64,000 nucleotides of DNA from Acinetobacter sp. Marseille-Q1618 (GTDB taxonomy: Bacteria > Pseudomonadota > Gammaproteobacteria > Pseudomonadales > Moraxellaceae): the NCBI RefSeq assembly GCF_902809855.1, contig NZ_CADDWJ010000005.1:53720-117719 (forward strand), written 5' to 3'. Positions within the stretch are counted from its first letter, which is position 1; every line of letters starts with the position of its first letter. This document shows positions 25,740-34,742 of the stretch, in pieces. The position numbers were made by a program, and so were the translations under genes. The notes under the pieces are model-generated. The model had not been told where the DNA came from, searched no databases, and worked only from the letters and a program-made list of their open reading frames with translations.

Positions 25740-28310
25740 ACCACCCGCTTCATACACATGCACTTCTTCTTCCGTATCCAAACGACACGTTACAGGCACT
25801 TTAATGATTTCATTTTGACCATTTTCATTTGAACGCTCAACCACCAAAGTCAGATCAGAACGAGGTGCAATATTACCAATCACACTATAAAGCTCAGTAC
25901 CATCTAACTTTAACGTTTTACGATCTGTACCTGCTTTAAACTCAAGCGGTAACACGCCCATACCCACCAAGTTGGTACGGTGAATACGCTCAAAACCTTC
26001 CGCAACAATCGCTTCAACACCTGCAAGACGTACGCCTTTCGCTGCCCAGTCACGGCTAGAACCTTGACCATAATCTTTACCAGCAATAATGATCAAAGGT
26101 TGCTTACGATTCATATAAGTTTCGATCGCTTCCCACATACGCATCACTTCGCCTTCAGGCTCAACACGTGCTTTAGAACCTTGCTTAATGGTACCGTCAG
26201 AGCGAACCACCATTTCATTAAACAACTTAGGATTTGCCAAAGTTGCACGCTGTGCAGTCAAATGGTCACCACGATGCGTTGCATACGAGTTAAAGTCTTC
26301 TTCTGGCACGCCCATTTTCGCCAAATACTCACCTGCTGCCGAATCCAACACAATCGCATTCGATGGTGACAAATGGTCAGTGGTAATGTTGTCAGGTAAG
26401 ATTGCAAGCGGACGCATATTTGACAAAGTACGTGGTGCAGCCAAAGCACCTTCCCAGTATGGTGGACGACGGATATAAGTACTTTGTGGACGCCAATCGT
26501 ACAATGGACTCGCAGCTTGTTCACGCTCACCCAAATCAAACATCGGGATATACACTTTTTTGAATTGCTCAGGCTTAACTGCTTCTTTCACCAATGCATC
26601 AATTTCTGCATCAGATGGCCAAATGTCTTTTAGATAAATTGGATTACCGTCTTTGTCTGTGCCTAAAGCATCTTTTTCGATGTCAAAACGAATCGTTCCT
26701 GCAATCGCATAAGCAACTACTAATGGTGGAGAAGCTAAGAACGCTTGTTTTGCATAAGGATGGATACGACCATCAAAGTTACGGTTACCTGAAAGTACCG
26801 CAGTTGCATACAAGTCACGATCAATAATTTCTTGTTGAATCACAGGGTCTAATGCACCAGACATACCATTACAGGTTGTACATGCATATGCCACGATCCC
26901 AAAACCAAGTTTTTCTAAATCTTTTAAAACGCCAGCTTCTTCAAGATATAACGCTGCTGCTTTAGAACCTGGTGCAAAAGATGATTTCACCCACGGTTTA
27001 CGCACTAAGCCCAACTCATTTGCCTTACGAGCCAACAAACCTGCCGCAACTGTATTACGTGGGTTAGAGGTATTGGTACATGAAGTAATCGCAGCGATAA
27101 TAATTGCACCATCTGGCATTAAGCCTTCCGCTTCTTGTGCACGTGCAGCATCTAAGTTACCTGCGATGCCTTTTTCTTTTAAATCTGCCGTGGATACACG
27201 TGCATGTGGGTTTGATGGACCTGCGATATTACGTGTGACCGTTGAAAGGTCAAAGCGAAGTACACGTGGATATTCTGCTTGCGTCATATCCGCTGCCCAA
27301 AGACCGATTTCTTTGGCATAAGTTTCAACTAATTTTACTTGTTCAGATTCACGACCTGTCAATGTTAAATAGTCAATGGTGTTTTGGTCGATGTAGAACA
27401 TTGCCGCAGTTGCGCCATACTCAGGTGTCATGTTCGAGATCGTTGCACGATCACCCACTGACATACTGTCCGCACCTTCACCGAAGAATTCTAAATACGC
27501 ACCCACAACACGCTCTTTACGCAAGAATTCTGTCAATGCCAATACGATATCGGTTGCGGTAATGCCTGCTTGACGCTGACCGACTAACTCTACACCGATG
27601 ATGTCTGGCAGACGCATCCAAGACGCACGACCAAGCATGACATTTTCAGCTTCTAAACCACCTACACCAATTGAGATCACGCCAAGCGCATCAGTATGTG
27701 GAGTATGTGAGTCAGTCCCCACACAAGTATCAGGGAATGCCACGCCTTCACGGCTTTGCACCACTGGAGACATTTTCTCCAAGTTGATTTGGTGCATGAT
27801 GCCATTCCCTGCTGGGATTACATCGACATTTTCAAAAGCGGTTTTTGTCCACTCAATGAAATGGAAACGGTCTTCATTACGACGGTCTTCCACAGCACGG
27901 TTTTTCTCAAAGGCATCTGGATCAAAACCACCGTATTCCACTGCCAACGAGTGATCGACGATCAACTGAGTTGGAACAACGGGATTCACTTTAGATGGAT
28001 CACCACCTTGATCCGCAATCGCATCACGCAAACCAGCAAGGTCTACAAGTGCTGTTTGTCCAAGAATGTCATGACAGACCACACGTGCAGGATACCAAGG
28101 AAAATCATGGTCTTGCTTACGATTGATTAACTCTTTTAAAGATTGTTCGAGAATGGCTGGGTCACAACGGCGTACCAATTGTTCTGCCAATACTTTCGAT
28201 GTGTATGGAAGTTTTGCATATGCGCCTGGCTGGATGTCTTCAACGGCTTGACGCACATCAAAGTATTCGAGCTGGGTACCTTGCAGGGGTTTACGGTAGT
28301 TGTTATTCAT
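25692..28310 (-). CDS. acnD: Aconitase-family hydratase, AcnD type (Fe-S 2-methylisocitrate dehydratase)
   Basis: An 872-residue enzyme of the aconitase superfamily. The iron-sulfur cysteines are in TSCTNTSNPRN (Cys411) and YACTTCNGMSG (Cys477, Cys480), and the substrate segment SSRDWAAKGVRLAGV lies in the C-terminal swivel domain. Length and the start NNNYRKPLQGTQLEYFDVRQ match AcnD of the methylcitrate cycle better than AcnA, which is longer and has a different start. AcnD dehydrates 2-methylcitrate and also has aconitase activity. No prpB, prpC or prpF is adjacent, so it may serve mainly as an aconitase. Its 3' end is duplicated downstream. Confidence 0.8.
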   Translation of the reverse strand: MNNNYRKPLQGTQLEYFDVRQAVEDIQPGAYAKLPYTSKVLAEQLVRRCDPAILEQSLKELINRKQDHDFPWYPARVVCHDILGQTALVDLAGLRDAIADQGGDPSKVNPVVPTQLIVDHSLAVEYGGFDPDAFEKNRAVEDRRNEDRFHFIEWTKTAFENVDVIPAGNGIMHQINLEKMSPVVQSREGVAFPDTCVGTDSHTPHTDALGVISIGVGGLEAENVMLGRASWMRLPDIIGVELVGQRQAGITATDIVLALTEFLRKERVVGAYLEFFGEGADSMSVGDRATISNMTPEYGATAAMFYIDQNTIDYLTLTGRESEQVKLVETYAKEIGLWAADMTQAEYPRVLRFDLSTVTRNIAGPSNPHARVSTADLKEKGIAGNLDAARAQEAEGLMPDGAIIIAAITSCTNTSNPRNTVAAGLLARKANELGLVRKPWVKSSFAPGSKAAALYLEEAGVLKDLEKLGFGIVAYACTTCNGMSGALDPVIQQEIIDRDLYATAVLSGNRNFDGRIHPYAKQAFLASPPLVVAYAIAGTIRFDIEKDALGTDKDGNPIYLKDIWPSDAEIDALVKEAVKPEQFKKVYIPMFDLGEREQAASPLYDWRPQSTYIRRPPYWEGALAAPRTLSNMRPLAILPDNITTDHLSPSNAIVLDSAAGEYLAKMGVPEEDFNSYATHRGDHLTAQRATLANPKLFNEMVVRSDGTIKQGSKARVEPEGEVMRMWEAIETYMNRKQPLIIIAGKDYGQGSSRDWAAKGVRLAGVEAIVAEGFERIHRTNLVGMGVLPLEFKAGTDRKTLKLDGTELYSVIGNIAPRSDLTLVVERSNENGQNEIIKVPVTCRLDTEEEVHVYEAGGVLQRFAQDFLEGNVA

Positions 28311-28545
28311 TGAATTGTGCCTCTTGCATCATTTTGTACTGCGTTCTCATGATTGGCATAGTACACTGCTGAAAAGCCATTTCCCAAATCTTTTATATTT
28401 CATAAGCTTAGATATAAAAACAAGGGTTTTAGACACATTTAGTAACAATTACTTTAAAATATTTGCGTTAAAACTGCATTTTTTTGAAAAATAGCGGAAA
28501 ATAAACTTAATTCTTTAGTATTAGATTTCAATAAGTGAGTCATTT

Positions 28546-29268
28546 ATGAGCGGTTTAGCTTTCTCCTCTTTCACTTTGGTCGGTGTAGATGCTCTCAAAT
28601 TTTTACAAGGACAAGTCACTGTAAACGTTGAAGCTTTGACAGAAAATATCACACAGTACACTGCTATATGTGATTTGAAAGGTCGTATTCATTTTGGATT
28701 ATGGTTAAAAAAACAAAATCCTGAAGAGTTTGAAATCGTAACCACGCAAGACCAAGCTGAAGAGTTTGCCAAACATATTCAAAAATATGGCGCATTTTCT
28801 AAGATGAAACTTGAGAAAGTAGGACAAGTTTTTCCAACAATTAATGGTTCTACAACTGACTTTTCTGCTATTGAAACTGATGTTTCGGCTTGGGAAGTTG
28901 CTGCGATTCAAAGCGGTCAAGCGTATATTGATCAAGCGATTGAAGGTGTTTTTCAACCTCAAGAGTTGCGTTTGCATCAGCGTAATGGTGTGAACTATGA
29001 CAAGGGTTGTTATTTGGGTCAGGAAGTCGTGGCTCGTCTTTGGTTTAAGGCAAAACCGAAAGCGTGGTTACATGTGATTCAAGGCATAGGCACTGTCCCT
29101 GCTCAGGGCGAACAACTGAATAAAGGTGTGCAAGTGGTGAATAGCACGGCTTTTGAAAATGGTTTTATTGCACTTGTGGTTGCTCGTCCTGAAGCTTTAG
29201 AAGAGCTTGATGTGACTGTTTTAGATTTACCTGAAAGTTTAAGTGGTGATGTGGCGAGACCTCAATAA
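28546..29268 (+). CDS. ygfZ: Folate-binding Fe-S assembly/repair protein YgfZ
   Basis: A 240-residue protein of the GcvT-like YgfZ family. The family motif is GVNYDKGCYLGQEVVARLWF, with the KGCYxGQE core around residue 150, followed by the tail used in folate binding. YgfZ helps make or repair certain iron-sulfur enzymes and lies in the cytoplasm. Here it is shorter than the E. coli protein (about 326 residues). It is divergent from acnD, itself an Fe-S enzyme, which may be meaningful. A terminator follows. Confidence 0.85.
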   Translation: MSGLAFSSFTLVGVDALKFLQGQVTVNVEALTENITQYTAICDLKGRIHFGLWLKKQNPEEFEIVTTQDQAEEFAKHIQKYGAFSKMKLEKVGQVFPTINGSTTDFSAIETDVSAWEVAAIQSGQAYIDQAIEGVFQPQELRLHQRNGVNYDKGCYLGQEVVARLWFKAKPKAWLHVIQGIGTVPAQGEQLNKGVQVVNSTAFENGFIALVVARPEALEELDVTVLDLPESLSGDVARPQ

Positions 29269-29296
29269 AGCGTTTTAAGCACTCACTTTTATTCTT

Positions 29297-29326
29297 AGCT
29301 ACTTATAAAAATAAGTAGCTTTTTTA
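29297..29326 (+). terminator. Terminator of ygfZ
   Basis: A perfect 10-bp stem AGCTACTTAT / ATAAGTAGCT followed by TTTTTT, 26 bp past the ygfZ stop. Confidence 0.85.
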
Positions 29327-29414
29327 AATATATAAATAAATCATACTATTATTTTTACTAAAATCCGCATTATAATTAAGTCACTAATTTTCTAAGAAAA
29401 AATACCTCTAAAAT

Positions 29415-29903
29415 ATGATTCAGAATTTTAATGACCCAAAACATAAATTTATCGCACTCTATTATAGTGGATTTTCAGTATTTGCTGTTTTAATGATTTT
29501 TTACCTAATTGGTTTTTTTAATCTGTTTTCTCTTAGCAATATCATATATATTATATTATTAATCCAATTAGCCATTACTATTTACGGTAGTTATTTATAT
29601 TGGAATCAAAGTATTAGAGGCTTAAAAATTCTCAAATGGATAAGCTTTAGTTTGATCTTCCTCATATGTACGCCTTATTTTTTATACATTCCAAATATTG
29701 CACTTATTTTTGGTTTTTACATAGAAACAACTCCTGATTCTTTTTTCTATTTACTAAAAGCACACATAGGCTACAACACGTCAATAACATTCAATACAGG
29801 TGGAACAATGCCTTGGGGTGTAGGTTTAAATTTTATTGAGTTAATTATGTTCATACGTTTTAGAAAAATTTTAAAAGAAACTCTTCAGCAAACTTTGAGA
29901 TAA
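29415..29903 (+). CDS. Small membrane protein of unknown function
   Basis: A 162-residue, strongly hydrophobic protein with four membrane segments (about residues 15-38, 41-62, 72-98 and 133-152). It is rich in Ile, Phe, Tyr and Leu, and the DNA is very AT-rich compared with ygfZ next door, hinting at later acquisition. I recognise no family. There is no convincing ribosome site before the ATG. It has its own terminator-like hairpin downstream. Confidence 0.55.
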   Translation: MIQNFNDPKHKFIALYYSGFSVFAVLMIFYLIGFFNLFSLSNIIYIILLIQLAITIYGSYLYWNQSIRGLKILKWISFSLIFLICTPYFLYIPNIALIFGFYIETTPDSFFYLLKAHIGYNTSITFNTGGTMPWGVGLNFIELIMFIRFRKILKETLQQTLR

Positions 29904-30282
29904 AAGAGTTACAAACTTCTCTCATTTATGATCATAATTTATAATTTACAACACCACAGCCAAAGCCAAAAAATTTGGCTTTTTAGAACGACTCTTTCCG
30001 CTTTACATAATAAACCACACCACCTCGATCATCCGAAAAATAAAATCATTTTTCATCTATTCTATAAATATCACAAGGGTGAACACTCACCATTTTATCG
30101 ACTAAAAAAATCCATAAACGTTTTAAGCTTTTGCTCTTTACGGATAATTGTCATTTTATAGCCGTGACCAACCTTTACATCCATTGAATCATGCAGCACT
30201 TCTAAAAAGAGTTTTAAATTGCTTTGTCTATAATATTTTGATAGTACAATTTAAAAACTACTCTCCTCCAACATTCACATGA
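29904..30282. other. Intergenic region with terminator, no gene
   Basis: 379 AT-rich bases between the small membrane protein and yggS. Apart from the hairpin at 29962-29984 I see nothing in it. A 77-codon frame crosses the hairpin and is not credible. Confidence 0.5.
29962..29984 (+). terminator. Rho-independent terminator of the small membrane protein gene
   Basis: A 9-bp stem AAAGCCAAA / TTTGGCTTT with a 3-base loop, followed by TT. The T-run is short. Confidence 0.65.
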
Positions 30283-30969
30283 TTAGTGAGAATAATCCCT
30301 TGTCCCAAACAAGGCTGTGCCGACACGCACCATAGTCGATCCAGCTACGATGGCGTCCTCCAGATCAGCAGACATGCCCATACTCAAAGTATCCCAATCT
30401 TCTGGATGCGCATGCTCGCCTTTTACAGTACCAAACAACTGTCTTGCCTCTGCAAAAGCTGCCGTATGATTCGGTGCAGGAATCACCATTAAACCACGTA
30501 ATCTTAAATGAGGGAGCTGACTAATTTGTGCAACTAATTCCGCCACTTCATTGGGCTGGCAGCCATCTTTACTGTCCTGATCATCAATATTCACTTGCAA
30601 ACAAATATTTAATGGTGCTTGTTCGGCTGTTCTTTGATTCGATAAACGCTCAGCAATAATCAAGCGATCTACACCATGCACCCAAGCAAATTTTTCAGCC
30701 AAATGCTTAGTTTTATTGCGTTGTACATGTCCAATAAAATGCCATTCGATAGCGAGGTCTTGCAGTTGTTCGATTTTTTCTAAAGCTTCTTGTAAATAAT
30801 TTTCCCCAAATGCTCGCTGCCCTATTGTATACATTTCTTTTAATCGTGGACTTGGATGGGTTTTAGACACAGCCAATAATTGCACTTCTGAACTATCACG
30901 CTGAGCAGTTTGACAAGCTTGCTTAATTTGATCGAGTACCAATTCACGTGCGTGTTTTAAATCATTCAT
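30283..30969 (-). CDS. yggS: Pyridoxal-phosphate homeostasis protein YggS (PLPBP)
   Basis: A 228-residue PLP-binding TIM-barrel protein. LLAVSKTHPSPRLKEMY holds the PLP lysine, FGENYLQEALEKI and WHFIGHVQRNKTKHLAE are the family motifs, and LSMGMSADLEDAI binds the phosphate. It keeps vitamin B6 pools in balance and has no known catalytic activity. It is divergent from pilT-pilU, an arrangement close to that of Pseudomonas, where yggS neighbours the same pair. Confidence 0.93.
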   Translation of the reverse strand: MNDLKHARELVLDQIKQACQTAQRDSSEVQLLAVSKTHPSPRLKEMYTIGQRAFGENYLQEALEKIEQLQDLAIEWHFIGHVQRNKTKHLAEKFAWVHGVDRLIIAERLSNQRTAEQAPLNICLQVNIDDQDSKDGCQPNEVAELVAQISQLPHLRLRGLMVIPAPNHTAAFAEARQLFGTVKGEHAHPEDWDTLSMGMSADLEDAIVAGSTMVRVGTALFGTRDYSH

Positions 30970-31091
30970 CGACGGTTATCTCATTTAAAAAAATTTTCAG
31001 CTTCCAAGCAAGGAAATTGTTGGTTATGCTGAGTGAAAGCCTTATTATTCTACAAAATAATTAAGTAAATAGGTTTTACTTTGGGGACATT

Positions 31092-32129
31092 ATGGATATT
31101 ACAGAATTACTAGCTTTTTCCGTTAAAAACGGTGCATCAGATTTACACTTATCAGCAGGTATGCCACCAATGATTCGTGTCGATGGTGAGGTTCGTCGCA
31201 TCAACCTTCCTGCTTTCGAGCATAAAGATGTACATCGTCTTGTTTATGACATCATGAATGATAAACAACGTCGTGATTATGAAGAACAACTGGAAACTGA
31301 CTTTTCATTTGAAGTGCCTGGCGTCGCACGTTTCCGTGTTAACGCATTTAACCAAAACCGTGGTGCTGGTGCAGTATTTCGTACCATTCCATCCAAAGTA
31401 TTAACGATGGAAGATTTAGGTCTGGGACAAATCTTTAAAGATATTTGTGATTACCCACGCGGTATCGTATTGGTCACAGGTCCTACAGGTTCTGGTAAAT
31501 CTACCACATTGGCAGCTATGCTGGATTATATCAATGACAACCGCTATGACCATATCTTAACGGTTGAAGACCCGATCGAGTTTGTACACCAATCTAAAAA
31601 ATGTTTGATTAACCAACGTGAAGTACATCGTGATACACACGGCTTTAACGAAGCACTGCGTTCAGCGCTGCGTGAAGACCCTGATATTATATTGGTCGGT
31701 GAGATGCGTGACTTAGAAACGATTCGTTTGGCGCTTACTGCGGCGGAAACAGGTCACTTGGTATTTGGTACACTGCATACCACCTCTGCGGCAAAAACCA
31801 TTGACCGTGTTATTGACGTATTCCCTGCTGAAGAAAAGGACATGGTACGTGCCATGCTCTCTGAATCTTTACAAGCAGTAATTTCACAGACGCTTTTAAA
31901 GAAAAATGGCGGTGGCCGTGTAGCTGCTCATGAGATCATGATCGGTGTACCTGCGATTCGTAACTTGATTCGTGAAAACAAAGTAGCACAGATGTATTCT
32001 GCGATCCAAACAGGTGCAAACTATGGTATGACCACATTGGATCAAAGCTTAAAAACGTTGGTATCCAAAGGCACGATTAGCCCGCAAGTGGCACGTACTG
32101 CGGCAAAACAGCCAGAATCATTCTTATAA
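31092..32129 (+). CDS. pilT: Type IV pilus retraction ATPase PilT
   Basis: A 345-residue hexameric ATPase that depolymerises the pilus and drives twitching and DNA uptake. Walker A is GPTGSGKSTTLAAM (about 130-143), followed by the Asp box TVEDPIEFVH, Walker B-like DPDIILVGEMRDLETI, and His box FGTLHTTSAAKTIDR. The AIRNLIRENK segment near the C-terminus is the PilT-specific motif. A ribosome site GGGGAC precedes the ATG. It is followed after 26 bp by pilU. Confidence 0.96.
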   Translation: MDITELLAFSVKNGASDLHLSAGMPPMIRVDGEVRRINLPAFEHKDVHRLVYDIMNDKQRRDYEEQLETDFSFEVPGVARFRVNAFNQNRGAGAVFRTIPSKVLTMEDLGLGQIFKDICDYPRGIVLVTGPTGSGKSTTLAAMLDYINDNRYDHILTVEDPIEFVHQSKKCLINQREVHRDTHGFNEALRSALREDPDIILVGEMRDLETIRLALTAAETGHLVFGTLHTTSAAKTIDRVIDVFPAEEKDMVRAMLSESLQAVISQTLLKKNGGGRVAAHEIMIGVPAIRNLIRENKVAQMYSAIQTGANYGMTTLDQSLKTLVSKGTISPQVARTAAKQPESFL

Positions 32130-32155
32130 GAACAACATAAATTTGGGGAATTAGA

Positions 32156-33274
32156 ATGGATTTTAATGATTTGCTCAACATGATGATTGAGCAAAAAGCA
32201 TCGGATTTGTTTATTACTGCCGATGTTGAACCATCAATGAAAATTAATGGTCAAATTGTACCTGTGGTCAAAACCAAGTTAACTGGGGAGTTAGTTGGAC
32301 AGATCATTCATTCGATTATGACGGATAAACAGCGCAAAGAATTTGCTGACACACGCGAATGTAACTTTGCGATTGTCAATAAAGACAAAACAGCACGTTT
32401 CCGTGTCAGTGCATTTCAGCAACGTGACCAACCGGGGATGATTTTACGTCGTATCGAAACCACGATTCCAACGATGGAAGATCTGAAACTGCCACCGATC
32501 TTAAAAGATCTTGCGATGACCAAACGTGGCATTATCATTTTTGTTGGTGCGACAGGTACAGGTAAATCGACCTCTTTAGCATCATTGATTGGTTATCGAA
32601 ATCAAAACTCCAAAGGTCATATCATTACCATCGAAGACCCGATTGAGTTTGTGCATGAACATGCAGGCTGTATTATCACGCAACGTGAAGTTGGTATTGA
32701 TACAGATTCTTTTGAAATCGCCCTGAAAAATACCTTACGTCAAGCGCCTGACGTGATCTTGATCGGTGAGATTCGTTCTCGTGAAACGATGGATTATGCG
32801 ATTGCTTTTGCTGAAACGGGTCATTTGGTTTTTGCAACCCTGCATGCCAACAACGCCAACCAAGCGATTGACCGTATTATTCACTTCTTTGAGTCTGATC
32901 GTCATAGCCAATTGTTTATGGATTTATCTTTAAACTTAAAAGCAATGATCGCACAACAGTTGATCCCAACACCCGATGGTAACTCACGCCGTGCAGCAAT
33001 TGAGATTTTGATTAACTCGCCTTTAATTGCCGATTTGATTCGTAAAGGTGAAGTGCATGAGATCAAAGACTTAATGAAACGTTCACGTGAATTGGGTATG
33101 CAGACATTTGACCAAGCACTCTTTGACCTCTATAAAGCAGGTCAAATAACCTATAAAGACGCACTGAAACACGCTGACTCACCAAATGATTTGCGTCTAC
33201 AAATTAAACTTGATGAAGAAGGTGGCGCACAGTTGTTAAATGCCAACAATAAGCTTACTTTTGATGGTCAATAA
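32156..33274 (+). CDS. pilU: PilT-dependent retraction ATPase PilU
   Basis: A 372-residue PilT paralogue. Walker A reads GATGTGKSTSLASL, the Asp box TIEDPIEFVHEHAG, and the His box FATLHANNANQAIDR. The C-terminal tail is longer than in PilT, as in other PilU proteins. PilU works with PilT and adds retraction force, but cannot power retraction alone. GGGG-type ribosome site GGGGAATTAG precedes the ATG. It shares the pilT transcript, ended by a strong terminator. Confidence 0.95.
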   Translation: MDFNDLLNMMIEQKASDLFITADVEPSMKINGQIVPVVKTKLTGELVGQIIHSIMTDKQRKEFADTRECNFAIVNKDKTARFRVSAFQQRDQPGMILRRIETTIPTMEDLKLPPILKDLAMTKRGIIIFVGATGTGKSTSLASLIGYRNQNSKGHIITIEDPIEFVHEHAGCIITQREVGIDTDSFEIALKNTLRQAPDVILIGEIRSRETMDYAIAFAETGHLVFATLHANNANQAIDRIIHFFESDRHSQLFMDLSLNLKAMIAQQLIPTPDGNSRRAAIEILINSPLIADLIRKGEVHEIKDLMKRSRELGMQTFDQALFDLYKAGQITYKDALKHADSPNDLRLQIKLDEEGGAQLLNANNKLTFDGQ

Positions 33275-33308
33275 ACAGTCAAGACGCTGATTTTTATCAA
33301 ATAGCCAC

Positions 33309-33342
33309 AAAAAAAGAGCAAATTTAAATTTGCTCTTTTTTT
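33309..33342. terminator. Bidirectional terminator between pilU and fur
   Basis: A perfect 34-bp palindrome: AAAAAAAGAGC, central AATTTAAATT-type core, GCTCTTTTTTT. T-runs on both strands end pilU and fur. Confidence 0.9.
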
Positions 33343-33364
33343 AATTTGTTGTATTTATGTGATC

Positions 33365-33802
33365 TTATTTCTTACGAAATGCATCTTGGCACTCTGGCTC
33401 ATCACAATAACCATAAAGATTTAATGAATGACCTGTTAAATTGAAACCGTATTGTTCAGCCACTTTATGCTGCTCATGTTCAATAATATCATTTGTAAAT
33501 TCAATGACTTTATTACAATTTTGACATACAAGATGGTCATGATGATCTTCTTGCATAATTTCAAAAACTGAATGGTTATTTTCAAAATGATGACGCTGAA
33601 TAATGCCAGCCGCCTCAAACTGTGTTAACACACGATATACGGTTGCTAGACCAACATCTTCACCTTGTTCTAGTAATGTTTTATAAATGTCTTCCGCGCT
33701 CAAGTGATGTTGTCTTGAATTTTCTAATAATTCCAAAATCTTGATTCGTGGTAGGGTAACTTTAAGTCCAGCTTTGCGTAAATCTTGATTTGAAATAGCC
33801 AT
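33365..33802 (-). CDS. fur: Ferric uptake regulator Fur
   Basis: A 145-residue Fur-family repressor. The winged-helix half has RKAGLKVTLPRIKILELLE and DVGLATVYRVLTQFEAAGI; the dimerisation half has HHDHLVCQNCNKVIEF with the metal ligands and ends YGYCDEPECQDAFRKK. It represses iron-uptake genes when bound to Fe(II). The ATG at 33802 is used; the frame upstream starts at a TTG. It is divergent from bamE and I do not see a clear Fur box in between. Confidence 0.96.
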   Translation of the reverse strand: MAISNQDLRKAGLKVTLPRIKILELLENSRQHHLSAEDIYKTLLEQGEDVGLATVYRVLTQFEAAGIIQRHHFENNHSVFEIMQEDHHDHLVCQNCNKVIEFTNDIIEHEQHKVAEQYGFNLTGHSLNLYGYCDEPECQDAFRKK

Positions 33803-33914
33803 ATACAAAGGTCTCTTAACAAATTTTAAGTTGGAATATGCAACAGAGTTGAGATGCAGTATGATCTATCCATCGATCAATTGCATCATAATTAATTTGG
33901 GATAGTGTAGCAAA

Positions 33915-34313
33915 ATGCAAAAAATCATGCTGACGTTATTCGTCGCTTCTTTACTTGGTGGGTGTTCGGTATTCGGTGTGTATAAAGTAGACATCCCTCA
34001 AGGAACACCACTGACCCAAGCACAAGCCTCAAAAGTTCAGGTTGGTATGAATTATCAACAAGTTCGCTTTTTACTCGGTAGTCCAACTGTGACAGATCCA
34101 TTAAATCCGTTACGTTGGGATTACCTGTATAACTATATCCCAGGAACTTATGCTAAAAAAGCCAAGATTCCAGCGGCACATGGTCAGCATTTAAAAATCT
34201 ATTTTGACAACGCAGGCATCGTAAACAAAATAGAAGGCTTAGAAACCATACCTGAAACTCAACCAGGCTTACCTGCTTCCAAAGAAGCAATTTTGAATGC
34301 GCCACCACTATAG
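33915..34313 (+). CDS. bamE: Outer membrane assembly lipoprotein BamE
   Basis: A 132-residue lipoprotein. The signal MLTLFVASLLGGCSVFGVY has a lipobox LLGGC with lipidation at Cys17. The fold region GTPLTQAQASKVQVGMN and QVRFLLGSPTVTDPL followed by RWDYLYNY is the SmpA/OmlA domain. BamE is a part of the BAM complex that inserts beta-barrels into the outer membrane. Divergence from fur is a common arrangement in this group. Confidence 0.93.
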   Translation: MQKIMLTLFVASLLGGCSVFGVYKVDIPQGTPLTQAQASKVQVGMNYQQVRFLLGSPTVTDPLNPLRWDYLYNYIPGTYAKKAKIPAAHGQHLKIYFDNAGIVNKIEGLETIPETQPGLPASKEAILNAPPL

Positions 34314-34331
34314 ACACTTTCAAACAAAAAG

Positions 34332-34355
34332 AAACCCCTTTATTAGGGGTTTTTT
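34332..34355 (+). terminator. Terminator of bamE
   Basis: Stem AAACCCCT / AGGGGTTT followed by TTTTAT, 18 bp past the stop. Confidence 0.8.
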
Positions 34356-34397
34356 ATGATCAAGCGCATAGTTTAAAGCGATGAGCACAAGATTTGC

Positions 34398-34742
34398 TTA
34401 TTTAGATAATAACTGACGATAGCGATTTCCACGACAATAACGTCCAACTGGATTGGCTTTGGCACGATTACGGCGAATGTCTTTCGGGTTAATGGTCAGC
34501 GCACGATAAATTTCAACTCGATCCCCTGCTTTTAATTGCTGGTTTTGATCAGTGATTTTGATACCAAAAATACCCAATTGATATTTTTCAGGTAATTCGA
34601 TTTGTGCTTGGATTCCACTTTTTACAATCGCATCTAAAGCCGTCATGCCCTCTTCGAAAGTCACTGCAATATGAAACTGTTGGCTTGGGGTTGCATAAGC
34701 AACCCAAACTTTTGCTGCATGGGTTTGATTGAGCTCAGCCAT
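34398..34742 (-). CDS. rnfH: RnfH-family ubiquitin-like protein
   Basis: A 114-residue beta-grasp protein of the RnfH (UPF0125) family: KVWVAYATPSQQFHIAVTFE at the start, LDAIVKSG and ELPEKYQLGIFGIKI in the middle and GDRVEIYRALTINPKDIRR at the end. The function is unsettled; in other bacteria the gene usually follows ratA and is near bamE. Here the neighbour is instead a transporter gene, whose stop codon overlaps this start as TAATG, so the two are translationally coupled. Confidence 0.85.
   Translation of the reverse strand: MAELNQTHAAKVWVAYATPSQQFHIAVTFEEGMTALDAIVKSGIQAQIELPEKYQLGIFGIKITDQNQQLKAGDRVEIYRALTINPKDIRRNRAKANPVGRYCRGNRYRQLLSK

Noticed and set aside
29928..30161. 77-codon ORF in the gap before yggS
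   Set aside because: It crosses a terminator hairpin, lacks a ribosome site and has no conserved pattern.
33803..33914. Fur box between fur and bamE
   Set aside because: No 19-bp match near GATAATGATAATCATTATC; only scattered AT-rich similarity.
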